From: Intrasporangiaceae bacterium
GTDB lineage: Bacteria > Actinomycetota > Actinomycetes > Actinomycetales > Dermatophilaceae
Assembly (NCBI GenBank): GCA_012518475.1
Contig: JAAYSB010000160.1
Span: 1-18,485 of the forward strand
Direction of reading: 5' to 3'
Length of the DNA: 18,485 bases
The position numbers and the translations under genes were made by a program. Positions 1-7,596 of this stretch are shown here, piece after piece (position 1 is the first letter of the stretch; every line of letters starts with the position of its first letter). The notes beneath the pieces were generated by a model. The model was not told the origin of the DNA. It ran no database searches and worked only from the letters and a program-made list of their open reading frames with translations.

Positions 1-954
1 GCCCACGCTGCCGCGGTCACCCGCCTCACCGAGTGCACGACCACTGCGGTGGAGGCCGCGGCGGAGCGTGGCTTCGCCACCCTGGAGGAGGTCCGCAGCG
101 CTCTGGTCCCGGACGACGAGCTGGCCGTGCTGCGTTCCCAGGTCTCCGACCACGACCAGCAGCTGGCTGTCGCCCAGGCGACCCTCGCCGAGGAATCCGT
201 CGTCGCGGCCCTGGCAGCCGATGCACCCGACCTCACGGCAGTCACCGCTGCCGAGGCCGCCGCCCGCCGCCTCGTTCGGGAGACGCAGAGCGCGCACACT
301 GCCGCCGAGGCACGTCTCGCCCAGCTCACGGGGCTGCGTTCCTCGCTGACGACTGCCATAGCGGCCATCGCTGCGGTCCGCGCCCGGGCCGACGCCGTCA
401 AGGACCTGGCGGACGCCGTCAACGGCACCGGGGGTGGGAACGAGCTGCGGATGAGGCTGTCGTCGTTCGTCCTGGCTGCGCGGCTCGAGAAGGTCGTCGC
501 CCTCGCGAACGAGCGGCTCACGACGATGGACTCGGGCCGCTACCTCCTCGAGCACAGCGACGCAAAGGTCGCCGGTGGCGGGCGGGGTGGCCTCGACCTG
601 CGCATCCTCGACCAGTGGACCGGACGTACCCGTGAGACCGCATCCCTCTCGGGCGGGGAGTCCTTCATGGTCTCTCTCGCCCTGGCTCTCGGGCTCGCCG
701 ACGCGGTCCGTGAGGAGTCCGGCGGCTTCGACCTCGGCACTCTCTTCGTGGACGAAGGGTTCGGCACTCTCGACGAGGAGGCCCTCGAGCACGTCATGGG
801 AGTGCTGGACGGCCTGCGTGAAGGCGGCCGCGCCGTCGGAGTGGTCTCCCACGTCCCCGAGCTCCGCACGCGAATCACGCACCAGGTCATCGTCGACAAG
901 TCGACGAGCGGCTCGACCGTGCGGGTCCAGACGAGCTCAGTCGTGGCCGCCTGA
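1..954 (+). CDS. sbcC: SbcC-type nuclease ATPase subunit, C-terminal part (5' truncated by window edge)
   Basis: The reading frame is open from the first base, so the gene begins outside the window and only about 317 C-terminal residues are seen. They start in an Ala/Glu-rich coiled coil. The ATPase C-lobe follows: an ABC signature (SLSGGESFMVSLALAL), a Walker B strand with the catalytic Glu (LGTLFVDEGFGTLD), a D-loop, and a switch histidine (VGVVSHVPELRTRI). This order, and the DEGFGTLD form of Walker B, are typical of SbcC/Rad50, which with the SbcD nuclease processes hairpins and double-strand ends. The Walker A half and the zinc hook would lie upstream. The family call is firm. Exact orthology to sbcC rather than another SMC-like exonuclease ATPase is likely but not provable from this part. 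The stop lies 18 bp inside the convergent SDR gene. Confidence 0.9.
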   Translation, partial: AHAAAVTRLTECTTTAVEAAAERGFATLEEVRSALVPDDELAVLRSQVSDHDQQLAVAQATLAEESVVAALAADAPDLTAVTAAEAAARRLVRETQSAHTAAEARLAQLTGLRSSLTTAIAAIAAVRARADAVKDLADAVNGTGGGNELRMRLSSFVLAARLEKVVALANERLTTMDSGRYLLEHSDAKVAGGGRGGLDLRILDQWTGRTRETASLSGGESFMVSLALALGLADAVREESGGFDLGTLFVDEGFGTLDEEALEHVMGVLDGLREGGRAVGVVSHVPELRTRITHQVIVDKSTSGSTVRVQTSSVVAA

Positions 955-1866
955 GTCGGCCAGTCCGCTCGTCAGCTCCTCCATCGCCTCCTCGAAGGTG
1001 ACTCGTGGGGCCCACCCCCAGGCCCGGGCCCGCTCGGCCCGCAACATGGCCCGGAAGGCTTCGCGAGTCTCCCAGACCGGCTCCACCCCGACGGCCCTGG
1101 CCACGGGTCCCAGGTACTCCCCCATCGGGACACAGCCAGAGACCGCATTGACCGCAGTCACCCCGCCCTCGACCGGCCCTGCTGACGGATCGTCGGCGAA
1201 CGGGAGCCGGCCGGTCGCCAGATCGGCGATGAGTCCGGCGAGGTCCCGCACATGCACCCAGCCGAAGGTTCGGTTCGGATCGTCGGTCCGTGCGGAGGCG
1301 TCGGTCCGGATGAGCCGAGGTCGCACCGTGTTCCAGACCGAGGTGCTCCCCGGGCCCAGGATGGCCGTGGGGCGGACGATCACTCGGGTCATGCCCTCGA
1401 CCTCGGTCAGCGCGAGATCGGTGTCCCGCTTGGTCACCGCATAGATGTTCGCCGTATCCGCCGCGAGGGTGGAGTTCTCATCGACGTCGCCGGTGTCTGC
1501 CTCCCGCTCATAGACCGCGGTACTCGACACGTGGACGAAGAGCGGGACCTGAGCCTCGCGCGCACCCTGGGCAACACCGGTCGCCCACTCGACGGCGCGC
1601 TGCTGCGCCGCGTCGTCCTCACCCATGGGGTGGACGGTGTGGACGAACGCGTCGGCGTCGGTGCAGACAGCTCGGATGACATCGGGGTCGGTGAGGTCGC
1701 CGACGTGCTCGTGAACGCCCTCGAGGACAGGCGCGGTCCCGCCCCGTCGCACGAGGGCACGCACTGCGGCACCGCGCTCGACGAGAGCATGGCAGACAGC
1801 GGCGCCGACGAGTCCGTTGGCGCCGGTGACGACGATGCGACGGCTCTGCTGCCCGGTCTCACTCAT
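937..1866 (-). CDS. NAD(P)-dependent epimerase/dehydratase, extended SDR family
   Basis: A 309-residue cytoplasmic protein. The Rossmann dinucleotide motif TGANGLVG is at residues 14-21, a strand-end Asp (GDLTD) lies near 57-60, the catalytic Ser is in HVSSTAVY (about 112-119), and the catalytic pair YAVTK gives Tyr142 and Lys146. These define an extended (atypical/NmrA-like or epimerase) short-chain dehydrogenase acting on a sugar nucleotide, steroid-like or other small substrate; the substrate cannot be read from sequence. The ATG at 1866 has no clear Shine-Dalgarno. It reads away from gcvP's 3' palindrome, so it is probably its own transcription unit. Its last 18 bp overlap the 3' end of the sbcC-like gene on the other strand. 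Confidence 0.85.
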   Translation of the reverse strand: MSETGQQSRRIVVTGANGLVGAAVCHALVERGAAVRALVRRGGTAPVLEGVHEHVGDLTDPDVIRAVCTDADAFVHTVHPMGEDDAAQQRAVEWATGVAQGAREAQVPLFVHVSSTAVYEREADTGDVDENSTLAADTANIYAVTKRDTDLALTEVEGMTRVIVRPTAILGPGSTSVWNTVRPRLIRTDASARTDDPNRTFGWVHVRDLAGLIADLATGRLPFADDPSAGPVEGGVTAVNAVSGCVPMGEYLGPVARAVGVEPVWETREAFRAMLRAERARAWGWAPRVTFEEAMEELTSGLADSGGHD

Positions 1867-1957
1867 CTACCCAGCCTGGCACAGTGCAAAGGTGCGTTCG
1901 CTGCTCTCCGGCGCGACGGCACAGCCGGCAGGCGCAGCCAGTCGAGTCAGCCGTCAG

Positions 1958-1981
1958 AACCAGCCAGCAAACCAGCCAGCA
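1958..1981. repeat. Two tandem copies of a 12-bp unit
   Basis: AACCAGCCAGCA occurs twice back to back (1958-1969 and 1970-1981) in the spacer between the SDR gene and gcvP. The flanking sequence is also rich in CAGCC. No function can be assigned. It lies about 90 bp upstream of the SDR start, so it could sit in that gene's promoter region. Confidence 0.7.
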
Positions 1982-1993
1982 GGACCACGACGC

Positions 1994-2029
1994 CGTGCCA
2001 TAACCTCGCAATTGCCAGGTTATGGCACG
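1994..2029 (-). terminator. 36-bp near-perfect palindrome after gcvP, probable terminator
   Basis: The outer arms CGTGCCATAACCT (1994-2006) and AGGTTATGGCACG (2017-2029) are exact inverted copies. Between them lie a single C/C mismatch (2007, 2016) and a further 8-bp palindrome GCAATTGC (2008-2015). It begins 4 bp after the gcvP stop codon, the usual place for an intrinsic terminator. There is no T-run after it, which is common in actinomycete hairpin terminators. Its AT content is well above the surroundings and it has essentially no loop, so a DNA-binding operator or intergenic repeat is an alternative. Confidence 0.65.
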
Positions 2030-2033
2030 CGGA

Positions 2034-4907
2034 TCAGTCCTCGAACGCCTCCGGCGAGGGACAGGAGCAGATGAGGTTCCGGTCGCCATAGGCACCGTCG
2101 ATGCGCCCGACCGGCGGCCAGTACTTCTCCGCCGGTGTGACGCCCTCGGGGAAAGCCGCCTGCCTGCGGTCATAGGGGTGGTCCCACTCTCCGGCGAGCG
2201 ACTCGGCCGTGTGGGGTGCGTTCCGCAGCACCGAGGCCGCGACGTCGACCTCACCGCGCTCGACGGCCGCGATCTCCTCGCGGATGGCGAGCATCGCGTC
2301 ACAGAACCGGTCGATCTCGCCGAGGTCCTCCGACTCGGTCGGCTCGACCATGAAGGTGCCCGCGACGGGGAACGACATCGTCGGGGCGTGGAACCCGTAG
2401 TCGATGAGGCGCTTGGCAATGTCGTCGACGGTCACCCCGGTCGCCTTGGTCAGCGGCCGGACGTCGAGGATGCACTCGTGCGCAACGAGTCCGCTCGCGC
2501 CGGTGTAGAGGATCGGGTAGGCCTCGCCGAGGCGGGCGGCGATGTAGTTGGCCGACAGGATCGCCGTCTGGGTCGCCTTGCGCAGTCCGGCCCCACCCAT
2601 GAGCCGGATGTAGGTCCAGGAGATCGGCAGGATGGACGCCGATCCGAAGGGCGCTGCCGAGATCGGGCCGACGCCCGTCGCCGGGCCGTCCCCGGTCACC
2701 GGGTGGTTCGGCAGGAAGGGCGCCAGGTGCTCGCGCACACCGACCGGGCCGACGCCGGGGCCACCTCCGCCGTGCGGGATGCAGAACGTCTTGTGCAGGT
2801 TGAGGTGCGAGACATCGGCGCCGAACTTGCCAGGTCGTGCCAGGCCGACGAGAGCATTGAGGTTGGCCCCGTCCACATAGACCTGTCCGCCGGCGTTGTG
2901 CACCATCTCGCACAGCTCTGTGATGGTGTCCTCGAACACCCCGTGCGTCGACGGATAGGTGACCATGATCGCGGCGAGCCGGTCGTGGTGCTGCTCGATC
3001 TTGTCCTTGAGGTCGACCATGTCGATGTCACCGCCGGGGGCGGTCTTGATGACGACGACACGCAGCCCTGCCATGACGGCGCTTGCAGCATTGGTCCCGT
3101 GGGCACTCGCCGGGATGAGGCAGACGTTGCGCTCCCCCTCTCCGCGGGAGAGGTGATAGGCGCGGATCGCCATGAGCCCGGCGAGCTCCCCCTGTGAGCC
3201 GGCGTTCGGCTGGAGGCTGACTGCGTCATAGCCGGTGATCTCACACAGCCAGTCCTCGAGCTGCCCGATGAGGGCTCGGATGCCTTCGCTGTGCTCGCGA
3301 GGCGCGAACGGGTGCAGGTTCGAGAACTCCGGCCACGTGATCGGCACCATCTCGGTGGTGGCGTTGAGCTTCATCGTGCACGAGCCGAGCGGGATCATGC
3401 CGCGGTCCAGGGCGAAGTCCTTGTCGCTGAGGCGGCGCAGGTAGCGGAGCATCGCCGTCTCGCTCCGGTACGAGTGGAACGTCGGGTGGGTGAGGAAGTC
3501 GGTCGTGCGCGCCTGCTCGGTCACATCCGCCGGCGCCGAGACGATCGTGGTTTCGCCGCCGAAGGCTGCGGCGACCTCAGTGAGCTGCTCGTCGGTCGTC
3601 GTCTCGTCCACGCTCAGCCGCACGACGTCCTGCGACCACCGCCACAGGGTGATTCCTGACTCCAGGGCGGTCGCGACGACTTCGTCGGCCTTGCCGGGGA
3701 CCGTCACCGTGAGGGTGTCGAAGACCGGGCCTTCGGTGACGTCGCAGCCGGCGTCCTGGAGCGCCCGACGCAGTGCCTCGGCCTTGCCGTGGACCGACCT
3801 GGCGATCTCGCGCAGCCCATCGGGCCCGTGATAGACGGCGTACATGCTCGCAATGACCGCGAGCAGTACCTGGGCGGTGCAGATGTTCGACGTGGCCTTC
3901 TCACGACGGATGTGCTGCTCGCGGGTCTGGAGGGCGAGTCGGTATGCGGGGGCACCGGCGTCGTCGACGGAGACGCCGACCAGCCGGCCCGGCATCGTCC
4001 GCTCCAGTCCGCTGCGCACGCTCATGTAGCCCGCGTGCGGACCGCCGAATCCCATCGGGACCCCGAACCGCTGGGTGGTGCCCACGGCGATGTCGGCACC
4101 CCACTCCCCCGGCGCGTCGAGGATGGTGAGTGCCAGCAGGTCGGCGGCAGCGGTGAGGAGTGCCCCGCAGTCGTGCGCTGCTGTGGCCAGGGCACGCCAG
4201 TCGTGCACCCGGCCGTCGGCCGCCGGGTACTGGACGATGACGCCGAAGACCTCCCGCCCCTGGGCGGCACCTCGCAGTCCGTCCGCGTCCTGCACGTCGG
4301 TGAGGTCGACGACCTCGACGTCCAGTCCGAGCGCAGCGGCTCGCGTGCGGACCACCTGCTGTGTCTGTGGGAAGACCTCGCTGTCGACGAGCAGCACCGC
4401 ATCCTGGGCGACCTTGCTGCCCCGGCGCATGAGCGTCATCGCCTCGGCGGCAGCAGTCCCCTCGTCGAGGAGCGAGGCACCGGCGATGGGCAGCCCGGTC
4501 AGGTCGGAGACGACCGTCTGGAAGTTGAGCAGTGCCTCGAGCCGACCCTGGGAGATCTCCGGCTGGTACGGCGTGTAGGCGGTGTACCAGGCCGGACTCT
4601 CGAGGACGTTGCGCTGGATCACCCCGGGCAGGATCGTGCCGTAGTAGCCCATGCCGATCATCGAGGTCGTCACGGTGTTGCGGTCGGCCAGGGACCGCAG
4701 CTCCTGGAGCACGGCGTGCTCGGAGGCTGCCGGAAGGAGGTCGAGATCGACCGAGCTCGAGATGCCGTCGGGAACGGCAGCATTGGCCAGAGCGGTCAGG
4801 GAGTCGTGGCCGACCGCAGCGAGCATCGTGGCGATATCGGCATCCCGTGGGCCGATGTGGCGATCGGTGAAGGCGGGGACAGTGCTTCCGTCGGTGGCGG
4901 ACGTCAT
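2034..4907 (-). CDS. gcvP: Glycine dehydrogenase (decarboxylating), P-protein of the glycine cleavage system
   Basis: A 957-residue PLP enzyme of the usual length for the fused (single-chain) P-protein. It decarboxylates glycine and passes the aminomethyl group to the lipoyl arm of GcvH. The N-terminal half carries DRHIGPRD and the GMGYYGT/PYQPEISQGRLE motifs of the non-catalytic lobe. The C-terminal half has PLGSCTMKLNA, PNAGSQGE and the PLP-lysine segment HLNLHKTFCIPHGGGG (Lys706). The ATG at 4907 is preceded by AGGAG at 4923-4919, spaced 11 nt. A glycine riboswitch precedes it and a palindrome follows, so it is likely a single-gene unit induced by glycine. GcvH is encoded about 2.7 kb away on the same strand; gcvT is not in the window. 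Confidence 0.97.
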   Translation of the reverse strand: MTSATDGSTVPAFTDRHIGPRDADIATMLAAVGHDSLTALANAAVPDGISSSVDLDLLPAASEHAVLQELRSLADRNTVTTSMIGMGYYGTILPGVIQRNVLESPAWYTAYTPYQPEISQGRLEALLNFQTVVSDLTGLPIAGASLLDEGTAAAEAMTLMRRGSKVAQDAVLLVDSEVFPQTQQVVRTRAAALGLDVEVVDLTDVQDADGLRGAAQGREVFGVIVQYPAADGRVHDWRALATAAHDCGALLTAAADLLALTILDAPGEWGADIAVGTTQRFGVPMGFGGPHAGYMSVRSGLERTMPGRLVGVSVDDAGAPAYRLALQTREQHIRREKATSNICTAQVLLAVIASMYAVYHGPDGLREIARSVHGKAEALRRALQDAGCDVTEGPVFDTLTVTVPGKADEVVATALESGITLWRWSQDVVRLSVDETTTDEQLTEVAAAFGGETTIVSAPADVTEQARTTDFLTHPTFHSYRSETAMLRYLRRLSDKDFALDRGMIPLGSCTMKLNATTEMVPITWPEFSNLHPFAPREHSEGIRALIGQLEDWLCEITGYDAVSLQPNAGSQGELAGLMAIRAYHLSRGEGERNVCLIPASAHGTNAASAVMAGLRVVVIKTAPGGDIDMVDLKDKIEQHHDRLAAIMVTYPSTHGVFEDTITELCEMVHNAGGQVYVDGANLNALVGLARPGKFGADVSHLNLHKTFCIPHGGGGPGVGPVGVREHLAPFLPNHPVTGDGPATGVGPISAAPFGSASILPISWTYIRLMGGAGLRKATQTAILSANYIAARLGEAYPILYTGASGLVAHECILDVRPLTKATGVTVDDIAKRLIDYGFHAPTMSFPVAGTFMVEPTESEDLGEIDRFCDAMLAIREEIAAVERGEVDVAASVLRNAPHTAESLAGEWDHPYDRRQAAFPEGVTPAEKYWPPVGRIDGAYGDRNLICSCPSPEAFED

Positions 4908-4934
4908 CGGTGGCGGCGCTCCTGCAGGTCGGCG

Positions 4935-4953
4935 GCGTGTCCGTCGGACACGC
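4935..4953 (-). other. Perfect 8-bp hairpin in the gcvP leader
   Basis: GCGTGTCC and GGACACGC pair exactly around a 3-nt loop. The hairpin lies between the glycine aptamer and the gcvP ribosome binding site (4919-4923). There is no U-run, so it is not an evident intrinsic terminator. It is positioned to be part of the riboswitch expression platform or a leader stabiliser; this role is inferred. Confidence 0.5.
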
Positions 4954-4985
4954 GACAGTCAGCCTCCCCCTCTGTCACCCGTCGG

Positions 4986-5099
4986 TGGACTCCAGAGGTG
5001 CCTGACCGTGCGGTCCTGGTGCCTGAGAGGTTCCGGGGAGGATTTGCCCCTTCGGCGCCACGCCGGCCCGAGGGCGCGACGAGGACTCTCCCACACGGT
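4986..5099 (-). ncRNA. Glycine riboswitch, single aptamer, upstream of gcvP
   Basis: On the minus strand the leader contains, in order, the P1 strand GGGAGAG (just after 5099), the hallmark core GCCGAAGGGGCAA (about 5056-5044), CCTCTCAGGCACCAGGAC (about 5031-5014) and the closing CCTCTGGAGTCC (about 4998-4987). These are the conserved elements of the gcvT-type glycine riboswitch class. Only one such core is present before gcvP starts about 80 nt downstream, so this is a singlet rather than the tandem form. Binding glycine is expected to turn gcvP on. No classical U-tailed terminator is visible, so control may act on translation or by another mechanism. Confidence 0.92.
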
Positions 5100-5114
5100 G
5101 TGAGCGGCAGGTTC

Positions 5115-5120
5115 AGGCTA
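5115..5120 (-). promoter_or_regulatory. Candidate -10 box for the gcvP riboswitch transcript
   Basis: On the minus strand TAGCCT lies about 15 nt before the predicted start of the aptamer, fitting TANNNT. I see no convincing -35 element at the matching distance, so support is weak. Confidence 0.3.
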
Positions 5121-5188
5121 CCCCACCTGTCCCGGGGCGGCCGTGGATCACCGATCCTGGGGTGCGGCGGGCAGCCGCAGGAACGCGG

Positions 5189-5767
<579 letters not shown>

Positions 5768-5782
5768 CGGCACTCCTCGTTC

Positions 5783-5820
5783 GTCACATGGGCCTCGTCA
5801 CACGAGTCACATCTGTCACA
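5783..5820. promoter_or_regulatory. Cluster of four GTCACA direct repeats upstream of the second MerR gene
   Basis: GTCACA occurs at 5783, 5797, 5806 and 5815 (TGTGAC in the direction of the MerR gene). The last three are spaced exactly 9 bp, the first is 14 bp from the second. The repeats are all in one orientation and lie 16 to 53 bp before the ATG. Head-to-tail repeats of this kind suit an oligomerising regulator; MerR-like BldC binds direct repeats this way. Binding by the adjacent MerR product is inferred. Confidence 0.5.
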
Positions 5821-5829
5821 TCTACGTCT

Positions 5830-5848
5830 GACCCGAACAGTACGGGTC
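5830..5848 (-). terminator. Hairpin after the DUF151 gene, possible terminator
   Basis: GACCCG (5830-5835) and CGGGTC (5843-5848) form a 6-bp stem with a 7-nt loop 18 bp beyond the DUF151 stop codon. There is no T-run. It would separate the garA-ftsR-DUF151 transcript from the second MerR gene, or attenuate read-through. Confidence 0.45.
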
Positions 5849-5866
5849 CGGCGCTCGGATCGTCAA

Positions 5867-6388
5867 TCATCGGCCCGGCGCGTCGTCGGGGTCGCTCTCC
5901 TGGTCAGGGCCCTCGGGCGGGTCACTGTGTTCAGCGAAGTCCTCGGCGCTGACGTTGTCGAGGAAGTCCTTGAACGCCTCGACGTCATCGTCCTGCTCCG
6001 GCATGTGGACCCCGGCGTCGTCGAGGACCGCAGCTGCTCCGAAGACCGGTGCGCCCGTCCGCAGGGCGATCGCGATCGCGTCCGAGGGCCGGGCCGAGAT
6101 CTCGGTGCCGCCGTCGATGACCAGCGTGGCGAAGAAGACGTTGTCGACAAGACTGTCGATCCGCACGGCGGAGACCTCGTGGCCCAGCTCGGTGAGGACG
6201 TTGACGATGAGGTCGTGGGTGAGTGGGCGGGGCGGCTCGACCCCCTGCTGCACATAGGCGATCGCCGTGGCCTCCGCCGCGCCGATCCAGATCGGCAGAT
6301 AGCGGTCGCCGTCCCGCTCCCGCAGGAGCACGATCGGCTGGTTCGTCGGCATCTCCACCCGGACGCCCATCACTTCGAGCGGCTTCAT
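5867..6388 (-). CDS. Bifunctional nuclease family protein (DUF151), Rv1829-like
   Basis: A 173-residue cytoplasmic protein. It contains the complete DUF151 domain at about residues 5-135: VMGVRVEMPTNQPIVLLRE, GDRYLPIWIGAAEATAIA, PRPLTHDLIVNVL, DNVFFATLVI and ISARPSDAIAIALRTGAPVF. The C-terminus is an acidic tail rich in Asp, Glu and Pro. DUF151 proteins in plants are reported as dual RNase/DNases; the bacterial role is unproven. I start at the ATG at 6388, just before the conserved VMGVRVE strand. The frame stays open upstream to 6841, but that extension runs inside the MerR gene in another frame and lacks any family match. GGAGG lies very close to this ATG, with GGGGAG further up. It follows the ftsR-like gene by 46 bp. 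Confidence 0.9.
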   Translation of the reverse strand: MKPLEVMGVRVEMPTNQPIVLLRERDGDRYLPIWIGAAEATAIAYVQQGVEPPRPLTHDLIVNVLTELGHEVSAVRIDSLVDNVFFATLVIDGGTEISARPSDAIAIALRTGAPVFGAAAVLDDAGVHMPEQDDDVEAFKDFLDNVSAEDFAEHSDPPEGPDQESDPDDAPGR

Positions 6389-6434
6389 CCCTCCACGGTA
6401 CTCCCCGCGGACCCCGGCACCGCCTCTCGGCCGC

Positions 6435-7106
6435 TCACCGAAGCCCGGAGATCCCCTTGCGCACGAGTGCCACGTGGATGTCGAGCAGGCGTTGTGCCAT
6501 CTGCCCGGCTCGAGCCTGGCGCTCCCGACCGGGAGCGCTCGGCGCGAGCATCTGCTCAACGAGCCCGACCTGCCGGTCGGCTGCCGTCCGGATGGGGCGC
6601 ACGTGCCGAGGCTCGACTCCGAACTCCTGCAACCAGACCACAGCCTCGACGACCGACTGGTCCTCAGCGGAGTAGCAGCCGGCGGCATCCCGGCTGATGA
6701 GCCCGCCGGCCTCCAGCGCGGCGAGCAGCTCAGTCGGGGCACTGGTGCGCTCGGTGAGCTCCTCGGCTGTGAGGCGTGCCTCCAGCGGAGGCTCGGCGGC
6801 TGCCGGAGCGACCGACCCCCGGTCCTGTGCCTCCAGCGCATCGCGGATCACCTTGAGGGGCCAGAAGTGGTCCCGCTGCGCGCTGAGGATGTAGCGCAGT
6901 CGCTCGACGTCGCGCGCGGAGTAGCGGCGGTACCCGCTACCCGAGCGCTCTGGGCTGAGCAGGCCTTCGGCCTCGAGGAAGCGGATCTTCGAGACGGCCA
7001 GGTCGGGGAACTCCGGCTCCAGGAGCGCGATGACCTTGCCGATGGTGAGGCGGGCGCCGTCGCCGGCTCCCGTCGTCGTCGGGCTACGACTCGGGTCGGC
7101 CGGCAT
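6435..7106 (-). CDS. ftsR: MerR-family regulator, FtsR type (Rv1828-like)
   Basis: A protein of about 223 residues. The MerR winged-helix domain is at about 20-90 (LTIGKVIALLEPEFPD, SKIRFLEAEGLLSPERS, GYRRYSARDVERLRYILS, QRDHFWPLKVIRDAL). A linker and a C-terminal effector-like domain (about 110-220) follow. LEPEFPD-x-x-x-SKIRFLEAEGL is distinctive for the Rv1828/FtsR group, which lies next to garA across actinobacteria; in Corynebacterium glutamicum FtsR regulates ftsZ. I take the ATG at 7106, which overlaps the end of garA by 23 bp and suggests translational coupling. It has no clear Shine-Dalgarno, and an upstream GTG at 7145 would add 13 low-complexity residues and is less likely. Confidence 0.88.
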   Translation of the reverse strand: MPADPSRSPTTTGAGDGARLTIGKVIALLEPEFPDLAVSKIRFLEAEGLLSPERSGSGYRRYSARDVERLRYILSAQRDHFWPLKVIRDALEAQDRGSVAPAAAEPPLEARLTAEELTERTSAPTELLAALEAGGLISRDAAGCYSAEDQSVVEAVVWLQEFGVEPRHVRPIRTAADRQVGLVEQMLAPSAPGRERQARAGQMAQRLLDIHVALVRKGISGLR

Positions 7107-7545
7107 AGAAGACGAGGCGGAACTTGCCGATCTGGACCTCGTCACCGGTGTGCAGCACCGACTCGTCGATGCGCTCCCGGTTCAGGTAGGTCCCGTTGAG
7201 CGAGCCTACGTCCCGCACCGAGAACTCGTTGCCCTCACGGGTGAAGACCGCGTGCTTGCGGGACACCGTCACGTCGTCGAGGAAGATGTCCGAGTCCGGG
7301 TGCCGGCCAGAGGAGACCGACGCGTCGTCGAGGAGGAAGCGTGCGCCGGTGTTCGGGCCGCGCAGCACCACGAGCAGTGCAGTCCCCGGACGCAGGGCAT
7401 CCACGGTCGCCTGGTCGGCGCGGGTGAGGATGTGATCGGTCTCCGGCACCTCGAGGTCGGTCCCCCCGACACTCGGGAAGCGCATGGTCGTCGACTCGCG
7501 CGACTCCTCCACCGGAGAGTCCTGCGACCCAATGTTGTCACTCAT
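7084..7545 (-). CDS. garA: FHA-domain phospho-switch protein GarA/OdhI
   Basis: A 153-residue protein. The N-terminal tail carries SRESTTMRF with adjacent Thr19-Thr20, matching the ETTSVF phosphorylation motif of GarA/OdhI, where PknG and PknB-type kinases act. A forkhead-associated domain follows at about 58-148: FLLDDASVSSGRHPDSDIFL, DVTVSRKHAVF, FSVRDVGSLNGTYLN and HTGDEVQIGKFRLVFY. SGR, SRKH and NGTYLN are the phosphothreonine-binding loops. In relatives the unphosphorylated form inhibits 2-oxoglutarate dehydrogenase and tunes glutamate enzymes; phosphorylation makes the FHA domain bind its own tail and switches this off. A ribosome binding site (GGAGG) precedes the ATG at 7545 by 6 to 7 nt. 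It is 51 bp after gcvH. Confidence 0.95.
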   Translation of the reverse strand: MSDNIGSQDSPVEESRESTTMRFPSVGGTDLEVPETDHILTRADQATVDALRPGTALLVVLRGPNTGARFLLDDASVSSGRHPDSDIFLDDVTVSRKHAVFTREGNEFSVRDVGSLNGTYLNRERIDESVLHTGDEVQIGKFRLVFYAGRPES

Positions 7546-7596
7546 GCTGTGCCTCCACGCTGTGCATCGTCGTCCGCCACTGTACTGGTGACGAGT

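Noticed and set aside
2022..3197. 391-codon open frame on the plus strand opposite gcvP
   Set aside because: Antisense shadow of gcvP with no recognisable domain.
4908..4985. Second glycine aptamer (tandem riboswitch)
   Set aside because: The core GCCGAAGGGGCAA occurs only once and the space left before gcvP is too short for another aptamer.
6389..6841. N-terminal extension of the DUF151 gene up to 6841
   Set aside because: It overlaps the MerR gene in another frame and is low-complexity Arg/Ser sequence; family members begin a few residues before the VMGVRVE strand.
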